Of a DNA stretch of 12,799 nucleotides, positions 1 through 7,548 are shown one piece after another. The notes below the pieces were generated by a model. That model worked only from the letters and a program-made list of their open reading frames with translations, was not told the origin of the DNA and made no database searches. A program made the position numbers and the translations under genes. The DNA is from Palsa-883 sp963847615 (lineage in GTDB: Bacteria; Pseudomonadota; Alphaproteobacteria; Acetobacterales; Acetobacteraceae), in the NCBI GenBank assembly GCA_963847615.1, contig CAWKAN010000009.1, positions 1 to 12,799 of the forward strand. Reading direction: 5' to 3'. How positions within the stretch are numbered: position 1 is the first letter of the stretch; every line of letters starts with the position of its first letter.

Positions 1-4
1 CGAT

Positions 5-913
5 TTAGTGGTGCCGCAGCTCCGCCACCTGGAGCGGGGCCTGCATGCGCCGCTCGGCGATCTGCGCCTTCATCGCCTTCTGCAGCTTCTCGAAGCCGCG
101 CACCTCGATCTGGCGCACCCGCTCGCGCGAGATGTTGTATTGCTGCGACAATTCCTCGAGCGTCGTCGGATTGTCCTTCAACCGGCGCTCTTGCAGGATG
201 TGCCGCTCGCGCGCGTTCAGCGTCCTCAGCGCGGTCGCCAGCAGGGCGCGCCGTCCGTTCAGTTCCTCGCGATCGCCAAGCTCGGTCTCCTGGCTTTCCG
301 ATTCGTCGACCAGCCAATCCTGCCACTCGCCCTCGCTGTCGGCGCGCACCGGCGCGTTCAGGCTATGGTCGGGCGCCGCCAGGCGGCGGTTCATGCTGAC
401 CACGTCCTGCTCGGGCACGCCCAGCGTGGTGGCGATCTTGGCCAGGTGTTCGGGCTTCAGATCGCCGTCCTCGATCGCCTGCATCTGGCCCTTCAGCCGG
501 CGCAGGTTGAAGAACAGCTTCTTCTGCGCCGCCGTGGTGCCCATCTTCACCAGCGACCAGCTGTGCAGGATGTACTCTTGGATCGCCGCGCGGATCCACC
601 ACATGGCGTAGGTTGCCAGGCGGAACCCGCGCTCCGGATCGAAGCGCTTGACCGCCTGCATCATGCCGACGTTGCCTTCGCTGATCAGCTCGCCGACCGG
701 CAGGCCATAGCCGCGGTAGCCCATGGCGATCTTGGCGACCAGGCGCAGATGCGAGGTGACCAGCTTGTGGGCCGCCTCCAGGTCTTCATGGTCGCGCCAG
801 CGGCGCGACAGCTCCAGCTCCTCCTCGGGGCTGAGCATCGGGAACTTGCGGATCTCCTGCAGATAGCGGGAGAGGTTGCCCTCGGGGGCAACGTTGATGA
901 CGGCAGAGACCAC
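5..913 (-). CDS. rpoH: RNA polymerase heat-shock sigma factor RpoH (sigma-32)
   Basis: Encodes a 302-residue alternative sigma factor that directs core RNA polymerase to heat-shock and proteostasis promoters. Seen in the protein: sigma region 1.2/2 (residues about 15-125, with the region 2 stretch ISEGNVGMMQAVKRFDPERG near 78-97 and YAMWWIRAAIQEYI near 102-115), the RpoH box QKKLFFNLR at 130-138 that separates this family from RpoD, and the region 4.2 helix-turn-helix TLEELSQQYNISRERVRQIE near 251-270. The start is the GTG at 913: AAAGGAG lies 5 nt upstream and the protein then matches the usual RpoH N-terminus. An in-frame ATG at 997 would add 28 residues but has no ribosome binding site. 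The gene is monocistronic as far as the window shows. Length and domain order are normal. Family assignment is very secure; which of several alphaproteobacterial RpoH paralogues it is cannot be told. Confidence 0.97.
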   Translation of the reverse strand: MVSAVINVAPEGNLSRYLQEIRKFPMLSPEEELELSRRWRDHEDLEAAHKLVTSHLRLVAKIAMGYRGYGLPVGELISEGNVGMMQAVKRFDPERGFRLATYAMWWIRAAIQEYILHSWSLVKMGTTAAQKKLFFNLRRLKGQMQAIEDGDLKPEHLAKIATTLGVPEQDVVSMNRRLAAPDHSLNAPVRADSEGEWQDWLVDESESQETELGDREELNGRRALLATALRTLNARERHILQERRLKDNPTTLEELSQQYNISRERVRQIEVRGFEKLQKAMKAQIAERRMQAPLQVAELRHH

Positions 914-918
914 GGTGG

Positions 919-925
919 CTCCTTT
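919..925 (-). promoter_or_regulatory. Ribosome binding site deciding the rpoH GTG start
   Basis: The minus strand reads AAAGGAG, then CCACC, then GTG. The 5 nt spacing supports the GTG at 913. The upstream in-frame ATG at 997 has no comparable purine tract. A weak hairpin (TCCTGT paired with ACAGGA, 944-949 with 961-966) lies just upstream in the leader and does not occlude this site. Confidence 0.8.
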
Positions 926-1101
926 CGCCTGAGCGGCTTCCTGTCCTGTCCGACACTGGCACAGGATCCGAAGGCCGAGGACTGAATTCCAGTCCATGAA
1001 ACGGTAGGAATGTTACGTCCTGGTTGACTGCCCCGTGCCGGCAGCATGCCTCCCATACGTCCGCCGGAGAGGAACCTACCCCTCCTCCCCTCGGTGCGCG
1101 G

Positions 1102-1130
1102 CTTATACCGTACCGAATTGGTCCTGTCAA
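1102..1130 (-). promoter_or_regulatory. Sigma-70-type promoter of rpoH
   Basis: On the minus strand a perfect -35 box TTGACA (1130-1125) is followed by exactly 17 bp and a -10 box TATAAG (1107-1102), five of six matches to TATAAT. The predicted transcription start is near 1095, giving a leader of about 180 nt before the GTG. The -10 does not fit the CYTAT type expected for alphaproteobacterial RpoH promoters, so housekeeping-sigma control is the better reading. It stands out because the surrounding sequence is much richer in GC. Confidence 0.8.
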
Positions 1131-1429
1131 GAATTCTGACCCAATCGTGACCAGCCGGCCCGCCAGCAAGCGGGCAGGGCGGCGCCCGGTGTTCGGCTCG
1201 CCGGCCGAGATTTGCAGCGTCTGCCCCGGCGCCCCCGCCGCGGCGGCGTCGCTTCCCGGCCGCTGGTTCGGTGCTTTGCCCGCTGAGGCGACGCCCGACA
1301 ATGAACGAATCGATCGCGGTCGTGCAGCTTGGCTTCCCGTCGGGCAGGATGACCGCATTTGGCCCGTATCGCCGGCTTGCCTGGACCGCCCACACGGGTC
1401 TTTCGGGAATCGCGGCAACGCGGGAAAGC
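1131..1429. other. Gene-free stretch upstream of rpoH, nothing recognised
   Basis: About 300 bases between the rpoH promoter and the CACAGAG inverted repeat. Reading frames are open on both strands, as expected at this base composition, but none has a convincing ribosome binding site and I recognise no family. One minus-strand frame contains an unusually protein-like stretch (NAVILPDGKPSCTTAIDSF, about 1305-1365), which could be a gene relic or chance. A short GC hairpin sits near 1158-1172. Confidence 0.4.
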
Positions 1430-1609
1430 AAGTAATCAAGCGGACACAGAGTTGCACAGAGGGCGCACAGAGTTTCACAGAGAAGTATTTATTGGCGCTT
1501 CGCGCTGATGGCGGATCTACAGGTGGGAATACCTTGCGCGTAGCGCCATTTGCTTTCTCTGTGAAACTCTGTGTGCCCTCTGTGCAACTCTGTGTCCGCT
1601 TGATTACTT
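1430..1609. repeat. Long inverted repeat with CACAGAG heptamers
   Basis: Arms of 55 nt at 1430-1484 and 1555-1609 are reverse complements with one mismatch. A second, less perfect inner pair (1491-1505 with 1535-1549, 13 of 15) extends the structure almost to a 29 nt centre. Each outer arm contains CACAGAG-type heptamers every 9-12 bp. The element resembles dispersed non-coding repeats that often produce spurious ORFs with TEG/TEK peptides. It carries no protein gene. Whether it is a MITE, a REP-type unit or another dispersed palindrome cannot be decided from one copy, but a related motif recurs at 3942-4005. Confidence 0.85.
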
Positions 1610-1650
1610 CTTTGCCTTGCTTGCCGCGCGATGACACCTTCAGCCTGATG

Positions 1651-1676
1651 GGTCACCCTCAGGTTTGAGGGCGACC
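1651..1676 (-). terminator. Hairpin downstream of rluD, possible terminator
   Basis: An 11 bp stem GGTCACCCTCA / TGAGGGCGACC with a 4 nt loop. On the minus strand the one imperfect pair becomes G-U, so the RNA hairpin is stronger in the direction of rluD transcription. It lies 71 nt past the rluD stop. No T-tract follows, so it may be a processing or end-protection hairpin and not an intrinsic terminator. Confidence 0.35.
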
Positions 1677-1677
1677 C

Positions 1678-1720
1678 GGTGCGCCTGGACTGGAGCTACG
1701 CAGCCTGGCCAGGGCGCACC
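1678..1720 (-). terminator. Second hairpin downstream of rluD
   Basis: GGTGCGCC at 1678-1685 pairs with GGCGCACC at 1713-1720, and the pairing extends by TGG/CCA with one bulged G. The loop is about 20 nt. It begins 27 nt past the rluD stop and has no T-tract. With the neighbouring hairpin it could form the 3' end of the rluD transcript. Confidence 0.3.
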
Positions 1721-1746
1721 TCGAAGCGGCAATTATTGGGCGTTGC

Positions 1747-2802
1747 CTAACCTGACCCGGGGTCGGGCCCGCCAGGCCCGTCCAGGGCTGCCAGCAGGGC
1801 GGCGAAATCGGCCGGCGGCGGCGTCTCGAAGCTCATTTCCTTGCCGCTGACCGGGTGGCGAAACCCCAGCCGCGCGGCGTGCAGCGCCTGGCGCGGGAAC
1901 GCCAGCAACTGCGATCGCGCCGGCTCCGGCACCAGCCTTGCGGCGGCCGGCACGCGGCGCAAATAGAGCGGATCGCCGACCACTGGGTGGCCGCTGGCGG
2001 CCAGGTGAACGCGGATTTGATGCGTCCGCCCGGTGGCCAGCCGGCATTCCAGCAGCGAAACCCCGCCATGCCAGACGCGCAGCGTGGTGTAGCGGGTCAG
2101 CGCCGGCTTGCCGCCCTGGAGGCGCACCGCCATCCGCTTGCGATCGCGCGGATCGCGCCCGATCGCCCCCTCGATCGCGCCGGCCGGCGGCGCGGCCACG
2201 CCCCAGGCCAAGGCCAGATAGGCGCGATCGAGGTCGCGCGCGGCGAAGCGGGCGGTCAGCGCTGCCATCGCTTCCTGGGTCTTGGCCACGACCATCACGC
2301 CCGAGGTGTCCTTGTCCAGCCGGTGCACGATGCCGGGCCGGCGTTCCCCGCCGATCCCCGACAGCGACTCGCCGCAATGCGCCAGCAGCGCGTTGACCAG
2401 CGTGCCGTCCGCATTGCCCGGCGCCGGGTGCACCACCAGCCCGGCCGGCTTGTCCAGCACGATCAGCGCCTCGTCCTCGTACAGGATGGTCAACGGGATG
2501 GCCTGCGGCAGCGGCCGCGCCGGCAGCGGTGGCGGCACCGTCAGCGTGTAGACCGCGCCCGGGCGCACCGGCTCGGCCGGCGCGTGCAGCACCGTGCCGT
2601 CGCGCCGCGCCTGCCCCGCCTCGATCAGCGACTTGACGCGCGCGCGCGACAGCGTGCCGATGGCCTCGGCGAGGAAGCGGTCAACTCGCACGCCGCGCGC
2701 GGCGGGACCGGCGACGATGCGCAACGGCCCGTCCGGCGCATCGCGCGCGGGCGGCGCCTCGTACGATTGTGGCGCTTCGGTCGATGGCGGCCCGGACATC
2801 AT
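1747..2802 (-). CDS. rluD: RluA-family 23S rRNA pseudouridine synthase, RluD type
   Basis: Converts specific uridines of large-subunit rRNA to pseudouridine in the cytoplasm; E. coli RluD acts on helix 69. The protein is 351 residues from the ATG at 2802 (350 if the adjacent ATG at 2799 is used; GAGG lies 5 nt before the second and 2 nt before the first, so 2799 is slightly favoured). Visible: a low-complexity N-terminus (1-30), an S4 RNA-binding domain (about 38-90, VRVDRFLAEA), the family motif HRLDKDTSG at 160-168 with catalytic Asp163, and GRTHQIRVHL at 258-267. Length and order match RluD. The same frame is open upstream to 3246, but that part overlaps the divergent gene and is His/Asp-rich antisense sequence. 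It is divergent from the small membrane-protein gene with a 72 bp gap, an arrangement I recall from other alphaproteobacteria. The exact target uridines are inferred from the family. Confidence 0.93.
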   Translation of the reverse strand: MMSGPPSTEAPQSYEAPPARDAPDGPLRIVAGPAARGVRVDRFLAEAIGTLSRARVKSLIEAGQARRDGTVLHAPAEPVRPGAVYTLTVPPPLPARPLPQAIPLTILYEDEALIVLDKPAGLVVHPAPGNADGTLVNALLAHCGESLSGIGGERRPGIVHRLDKDTSGVMVVAKTQEAMAALTARFAARDLDRAYLALAWGVAAPPAGAIEGAIGRDPRDRKRMAVRLQGGKPALTRYTTLRVWHGGVSLLECRLATGRTHQIRVHLAASGHPVVGDPLYLRRVPAAARLVPEPARSQLLAFPRQALHAARLGFRHPVSGKEMSFETPPPADFAALLAALDGPGGPDPGSG

Positions 2803-2874
2803 GGCCTCGGTGGACAGCGTGGCGGCGTCCCCGGCGGCAGCGCCGGGAGCAGCAGACAGGGAAGGACAGGGATC

Positions 2875-3150
2875 ATGCGTCTGGTCAAGCTGCTCGCCGT
2901 GGTGATGGGGGTGATGATCGTGCTCGGCAGCACGGTGGTGGTGGTCACGATCATCAAGCGCGCCTCCAGCGGATCGCCCGTCGCCCACGTCGCGGTGGTG
3001 CTGGACCAGCCCGCGGGCACCACGATCGGCGGCATCGCCGCGTTGTCCGACCGGCTGGCGGTGCTGTTGCATGGCGCCGGACCCGACCGCATCGTGCTGA
3101 TCGATCCGCGCACCGGCAAGCCGGCCGGCACGATCGGCCTTGCACGCTGA
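2875..3150 (+). CDS. Small single-pass membrane protein, DUF6476-like
   Basis: A 91-residue protein with an N-terminal hydrophobic helix at about residues 4-27 (MRLVKLLAVVMGVMIVLGST onward), a short basic patch (KRAS), then a compact domain of about 60 residues ending RIVLIDPRTGKPAGTIGLAR. The start ATG at 2875 has AAGGA 8 nt upstream. The N-terminal helix, size and position next to an RluA-type gene fit the uncharacterised alphaproteobacterial DUF6476 family. That assignment is from memory of the family, not a search. The IDPRTGK segment resembles a beta-propeller-like strand motif, but one repeat is too little to build a fold. Probably inner-membrane anchored with the C-terminal part in the periplasm (inference). 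mscL follows 71 bp downstream on the same strand. Function unknown. Confidence 0.8.
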   Translation: MRLVKLLAVVMGVMIVLGSTVVVVTIIKRASSGSPVAHVAVVLDQPAGTTIGGIAALSDRLAVLLHGAGPDRIVLIDPRTGKPAGTIGLAR

Positions 3151-3221
3151 GCCGGGGACGGCTCTCCTTCCGGCTCGCCGACAGGCTTTCCCTCCAGCAC
3201 GCGACAACAGCGGAGCAGACA

Positions 3222-3662
3222 ATGGCCTCGACGTTCCCTCTGCCAAAAGCCCCTTCCTGGCTCAATGAGTTCCGCGGCTTCATCATGCGCGGCAGCGTCG
3301 TCAACCTCGCGGTCGGCATCATCATCGGCGCGGCCTTCACCGGCGTGGTCAACAGCCTGGTCAAGGACATCTTCAACCCGGTGCTGGGCCTGCTGGTCGG
3401 CGGCATCGATTTTTCCAACATGTTCGTCGCCTTGAACGGCCAGCACTACGCCACGCTGGAGGCCGCCAGGCAGGCCGGCGCGCCGACGGTGAATTTCGGC
3501 TTGTTCATCAACGCCATCATCCAGTTTCTGATCGTCGGCCTGGCGATTTTCTGGACCGTCAAGGCGTTGATGAAGATGCGGCTGCACCAGGAGGCGGCCG
3601 CGGGGCCGAAGGCGGAAGAGGTGCTGTTGACGGAAATTCGCGACATTCTGAAGGCTAAATGA
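3222..3662 (+). CDS. mscL: Large-conductance mechanosensitive channel MscL
   Basis: A 146-residue inner-membrane channel that opens under high membrane tension and releases osmolytes during hypo-osmotic shock. The ATG at 3222 has GGAG 6 nt upstream. Visible: N-terminal amphipathic part FRGFIMRGSVVNLAVG (18-32), pore-lining TM1 (about 26-48, glycine- and alanine-rich, AVGIIIGAAFTGVVNSLV), periplasmic loop containing GIDFSNMFVAL, TM2 (about 91-115, FGLFINAIIQFLIVGLAIFW), and a cytoplasmic C-terminal helix with the conserved EEVLLTEIRDIL at 132-143. Length and order are normal. It sits 71 bp after the small membrane-protein gene and could share its transcript; no separate promoter is obvious. 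Very secure assignment. Confidence 0.97.
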   Translation: MASTFPLPKAPSWLNEFRGFIMRGSVVNLAVGIIIGAAFTGVVNSLVKDIFNPVLGLLVGGIDFSNMFVALNGQHYATLEAARQAGAPTVNFGLFINAIIQFLIVGLAIFWTVKALMKMRLHQEAAAGPKAEEVLLTEIRDILKAK

Positions 3663-3695
3663 ACGGGCTGAAAGCGAAACACACGGGTGGTTCCG

Positions 3696-3727
3696 GCGCG
3701 GCTTGAACCCACGATTGGGAGCCGCGC
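3696..3727 (+). terminator. Hairpin after mscL, possible terminator
   Basis: GCGCGGCT (3696-3703) pairs perfectly with AGCCGCGC (3720-3727), and an inner CCCA/TGGG stem closes a 4 nt loop. It begins 33 nt after the mscL stop. No T-tract follows, so intrinsic termination is uncertain. The minus strand here superficially resembles a tRNA T-arm, which I rejected. Confidence 0.35.
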
Positions 3728-3750
3728 ACGCCGCGCAAGCAAGAAGGTTG

Positions 3751-3934
3751 GCTCATATGGCGTTGACGGTTGGACGGCCCCGTAGGGCGGAAAAGCGCAG
3801 CGCCTTCCGCCATCGGACGGTGGCGGGATATGTTGTTGGGGACGTCGGCAGATGCGAGCGGCTCGCCCGGCGGTGGCGGAAGGCGCTGCGCTTTTCCGCC
3901 CTACGGGCCGTCCAACAGGCAACGCCATATGAGC
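3751..3934. repeat. Inverted repeat with 61-62 bp arms
   Basis: The left arm 3751-3812 and right arm 3874-3934 are near-perfect reverse complements; differences are limited to a few bases about 14-28 nt in from the outer ends. The loop is 61 nt and includes a further short ccgcc/ggcgg pairing. The core GTAGGGCGGAAAAGCGCAGC followed by GCCTTCCGCC is itself a hairpin-forming unit like those of dispersed REP/BIME-type repeats in proteobacteria. CATATG lies near both outer tips. It contains no gene; the ORFs crossing it are artefacts of its symmetry. Confidence 0.85.
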
Positions 3935-3941
3935 GAAAAGC

Positions 3942-4005
3942 TTTCACCACAGCGGCACCGAGACACAGAGAAATGAACTGCCGTCTCAGTGTCTCAGTGG
4001 TGAAA
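3942..4005. repeat. Short CACAGAG/CACTGAG inverted repeat
   Basis: TTTCACCAC (3942-3950) and GAGACACAGAGA (3960-3971) face TCTCAGTGTCTCAGTGGTGAAA (3984-4005), so both parts of the right arm have a complementary partner, with a 9 nt insertion in the left arm. The heptamer CACAGAG is shared with the long repeat at 1430-1609. Between here and 4169 there is a 13 bp direct repeat AGCGCCCATGCCG (4024-4036 and 4046-4058) and no clear promoter for the next gene. Confidence 0.65.
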
Positions 4006-5180
4006 CCTGCCTGCGGCAGCTCAAGCGCCCATGCCGCGCGACGGCAGCGCCCATGCCGTCAGCGCGTCCAATCGGCCAACGCCGGTGCCGCGAATGGCCC
4101 CGCAACGTTAACCTCCGCAATCCGCAGCCCGGTGTAGTCTGGCCGGCAGATCGGAAGGAAAACCGGGCGATGCGTCGACTCGCGCTGTTGATTGTCATGC
4201 TGCTGGCCCTGGCCTGCGGTGCGGCGCGCGCCGACGATTTCTCCCTCCCCGGCCTGGCGGCCGACAGCGACGCCTACGCCGCGCTGCTCACCAGGCGCTT
4301 CCCCGCCGGCGGCACGCCCCAGGCGCGCCGCCAGGCCGAGGCGCGGGCCGACGCGGCGATCCGCAACAACGACTGGCCGGCCGCTGCGGCGGCGCTGGAA
4401 ACCCGCGTCGCACTCGGCGATGCCGGTCCGGCGTTCTGGCTGGCGCTCGCCCGGGCGCAGCTCCGCCGCACGCCGCCCGAGGCCGCGCGCGCCCTGCAGG
4501 CGGCCTGGAAGAACTTCGGCGCGGTCGATACCGGTCCGGACGAAATCCCCGCGCTGCTGCTGATGGCCGACGCGCTGCACCTGCTGAACCGTCCGGCGCA
4601 GGAAATCCAGGCGCTCGAGGCGGCGGCCGAGCGCGCCCCCGACGACGCGGCCCTGCGCCAGCGCCTGGCCGAGACACGCCGCGCCGTCGGCCTGCTGGTC
4701 CGCCGCGTCCGCGCCGAACCCGAAACCGAGCCGCCGCGCGCCTGCATCGACTTCACCTCCCCGCCGACGCGGCGCGACGATTTTCACCCCGGGGATTGGG
4801 TGCGCCTCGCCCCGCCGGTGCCCGGTGCGGCGGTGACGCGGGAGGGCGATCAGATCTGCGTCTCCGGCCTGCCGTCCGGCGCCACCACGCGCATCGTGCT
4901 GCTGGCCGGCCTGCCCGGCGAGGACGGGCTGAGCCTGGTGAAGCCGGCCGCGTTCAACGTCGCCATCGCCAACCGCCGCCCGCGCATCGACTTCGACACC
5001 CGCATGTTCGTGCTGCCGCGCGACCAGACGCCGACGATCGCCATGAGCACCGTCAACCTGTCCGCGGTGAAGCTGACCCTGGCGCGCCTGACCGAGCGCA
5101 ACATCGTCGCCTTCGTGCGCGAGAACCGGCTCGGCCAGCCGGTTGCGACCTACAGCGCCAGCGACATCGGCGAGCAGTCC

Positions 5181-5184
5181 GGGC
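5181..5184 (+). other. Frameshift site 1 in the alpha-2-macroglobulin gene
   Basis: Upstream frame ends sensibly at YSASDIGEQSG and the next frame resumes at GRIVWQGSAAIP. The text TCCGGGCCGGATC would read S-G-R-I in one frame if one G of the GGG run at 5181-5183 were absent. This is a short homopolymer, the typical place for a one-base sequencing or replication slip. Confidence 0.8.
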
Positions 5185-6063
5185 CGGATCGTCTGGCAGG
5201 GCAGTGCCGCGATCCCGAGCTGGGAACCGAACCGCGCCGCGCGCACCGCGCTGCCGCTGCCGGACGCGCTGGCCGCGTCCGGCCCCGGGCTCTACGCGCT
5301 GACCGCGCAGGCCGGCGACGGCACGCCCAACGCGACGGGCGCGGTGCAGATGATCCTGCGCACCGATCTGGCGCCGACCGTGTGGCGCGGCGCCGACGGG
5401 CTGACCGTGCAGGTGCGCGGCTTCTCCGACGTGCTGCCGCGCCCCGGCGTCCGGCTGCGGCTGATCGCGGCGAACAACGACATCCTGGCCGAGGCCACCA
5501 CCGACGCCGACGGCATCGCGCGGTTCGCCGCCCCGCTGCTGCACGGCGAGGGGCCGGTGGCGCCACGGGCGATCCACGCGTTCGGCCCGGGCGATGATTT
5601 CACCATGCTCGATCTCGACAGCGCCGCGTTCAACCTGGCCGATCGCGGCGTGGCGGGCATGCCCGATCCCGGGCCGCTCGATGCCTTCGTCTGGCTTGAT
5701 CGCGGCATCTATCGGCCGGGCGAGACGGTGCAGGTGATGGCGCTGCTGCGCGACGATTCCGGCCAGCCGGCCGAACTGCCGGCGCATGTCACCGTCCGCC
5801 GACCCAACGGCCAGGTATTCCAGGAGACCACGCCGACGCGCGGTCCGGACGCCTCGCTCTATCTGCCGGTGAAGCTCTCCGCCGGGGCGCCGGTCGGCGC
5901 CTGGAGCGTGGAGGTGCGCGCCGATCCCGCCGCGCCGCCGATCGGCCGGGCGACGTTCCGCGTTGACGCCTTCGTGCCGGACCGCATGGCGGTCGATCTC
6001 GGGCCGGCAACCGGCCCCATCGTGCCCGGCCGGCCGTATGCGCTGCCGGTCGCCGCGCGCTTC

Positions 6064-6069
6064 CTCGTA
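6064..6069 (+). other. Frameshift site 2 in the alpha-2-macroglobulin gene
   Basis: The frame giving LPVAARFL must join the frame giving YGAPGAGLTGKATLRLV. Reading TTCCTCGTACGGC with one base removed at 6066 or 6067 gives F-L-Y-G. The extra base is not in a homopolymer, so this site is less typical of sequencing error than the other two. Confidence 0.75.
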
Positions 6070-7544
6070 CGGCGCGCCCGGCGCCGGGCTGACCGGCAAG
6101 GCGACGCTCCGCCTGGTGCGGGACGACGCGCCGTTCCCGGCGCTCGACGGCTACCGCATCGGGCTGGAGAACGAGACCTACGCCCCCGACGCCAGGGACA
6201 CCGAGCTGAAGGCCACCGACGCGCAGGGCCGCACGACCTACCCGATCCTGATCCCCCGCGCGCCGGACACCTCGTTCGCGCTGAAGGCGGCGATCGACGT
6301 GGTGATCAACGACCCCTCCGGCCACGGCTCGCGCGCGCAGACCGAGATCAAGCTGCGCCCGGCCGGGCGGCTGATCGGCATCAGGCCGCTGTTCAAGGGC
6401 CGCGCCGTGGATGCCGGGACCGAGGCCGGGTTCGACATCGTCGCGGTCGATCCGGACGGCAAGCCGGTGGCGATGGCGGCGAAGCTGCGGCTGGTGCGCG
6501 AGCGGCCGGACTGGCGGCTGGTGATGCGCGGCAACCTGGCACGCTACGAGACGGTCTGGCGCGACGAACCGTTGCGCACGGTCGAGCTGCAGATCCCGGC
6601 CGGCGCGCCGCTGCACTTCGCTCAAAAACTGGACTTCGGCGGATATCGTATTGAAGTTCTTGAATCCGGTGGTCTGGCCGCCACCTCGCTGCGGTTCCGC
6701 GCCGGCTGGGTCTCCTCGGACAGCCCGGATGTGCCGGACCAGGTGGACGTCTCCGCCGACCGCGCGCTGTATCCGCCCGGCGGCACCGCGCACATCCACA
6801 TCACGCCGCCCTTCGCCGGCCAGGCGACGGTGCTGGCGCTGACCGATCGTGTGCGGGTGCTGCGGACCCTGGCGGTGGCCGAGGCCGGCGCCGATGTCGA
6901 CATCCCGGTCGCGGCGGACTGGGGGCCGGGCGCCTACATCACGGTCCACCTGTTTCGCCCGGCCGCCGACGCGCGGGGCAAACCGCGCCGGGCGATCGGG
7001 CTGACCTGGGTGGGCCTCGACCCGGCGGGCCGAAAACTCGACGTGGCGTTCGACACGCCGGACAAGCTGGCGCCGCGCGCCCGCGCGGCGATCCCGATCC
7101 GCACCGCGCCGGGCGCCTGGGTGAGCCTGGCCGCGGTGGACGAGGGCATCCTGCGGCTGACCGGCTTCGCCTCGCCCGATCCGGCGGCGCACTACCTGGG
7201 GCGGCGCACGCTCGGGGTCGACATCCGCGACGACTGGGGCCGGTTGATCGCCTCGGGCGAGGGCACCGCGACCGCGCTGCGCCAGGGCGGCGACGAGGGC
7301 AGCTTCGTGCTGCCGGAGGTACCGCAGAAGACGGTGACGCTGTTCACCAAGCCGGTCCAGGCAGGGCCTGACGGAAATGTCTCCATCCCATTGGATTTGC
7401 CGGATTTTGCCGGCCAGGTGCGGCTGATGGCGGTGGCCTGGAGCGGGGCGGGCATCGGGGCCGGCGCGCAGGACGTGCGGGTGGTCGATCCGCTGGTGGC
7501 CGAGCCGCTGCTGCCCCGCTTCCTCGCGCCCGGCGACCAGGCGC

Positions 7545-7548
7545 AGGC
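7545..7548 (+). other. Frameshift site 3 in the alpha-2-macroglobulin gene
   Basis: The frame giving PRFLAPGDQAQ must join the frame giving LTVLLQNLALPAGED. Reading CAGGCTGACC with one G of the pair at 7546-7547 removed gives Q-L-T in one frame. As at the other two sites, the change is a net +1. Confidence 0.8.

Noticed and set aside
1441..1600. CACAGAG repeats as a CRISPR array
   Set aside because: Units are only 7 bp, 2-6 bp apart, and arranged as two inverted arms without spacers.
1127..1637. Protein genes in the rpoH/rluD gap
   Set aside because: Open frames exist on both strands but cross the inverted repeat, lack ribosome binding sites and match no family I recognise; one short protein-like stretch is noted under the gap entry.
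1855..3150. 431-codon plus-strand frame running over rluD into the small membrane protein
   Set aside because: The upstream part is antisense to rluD and has no family signature; only the segment from the ATG at 2875, with its own ribosome binding site and TM helix, looks real.
3690..3730. Minus-strand tRNA-like T-arm (GTGGGTTCAAGC)
   Set aside because: No matching D arm, anticodon arm or acceptor stem on either strand; the T-stem has a mismatch. Better explained as the hairpin after mscL.
5181..7548. Programmed +1 frameshifting in the macroglobulin gene
   Set aside because: Three different contexts, none a known slippery stop or slow-codon site, and homologues of the family are normally encoded in one frame.
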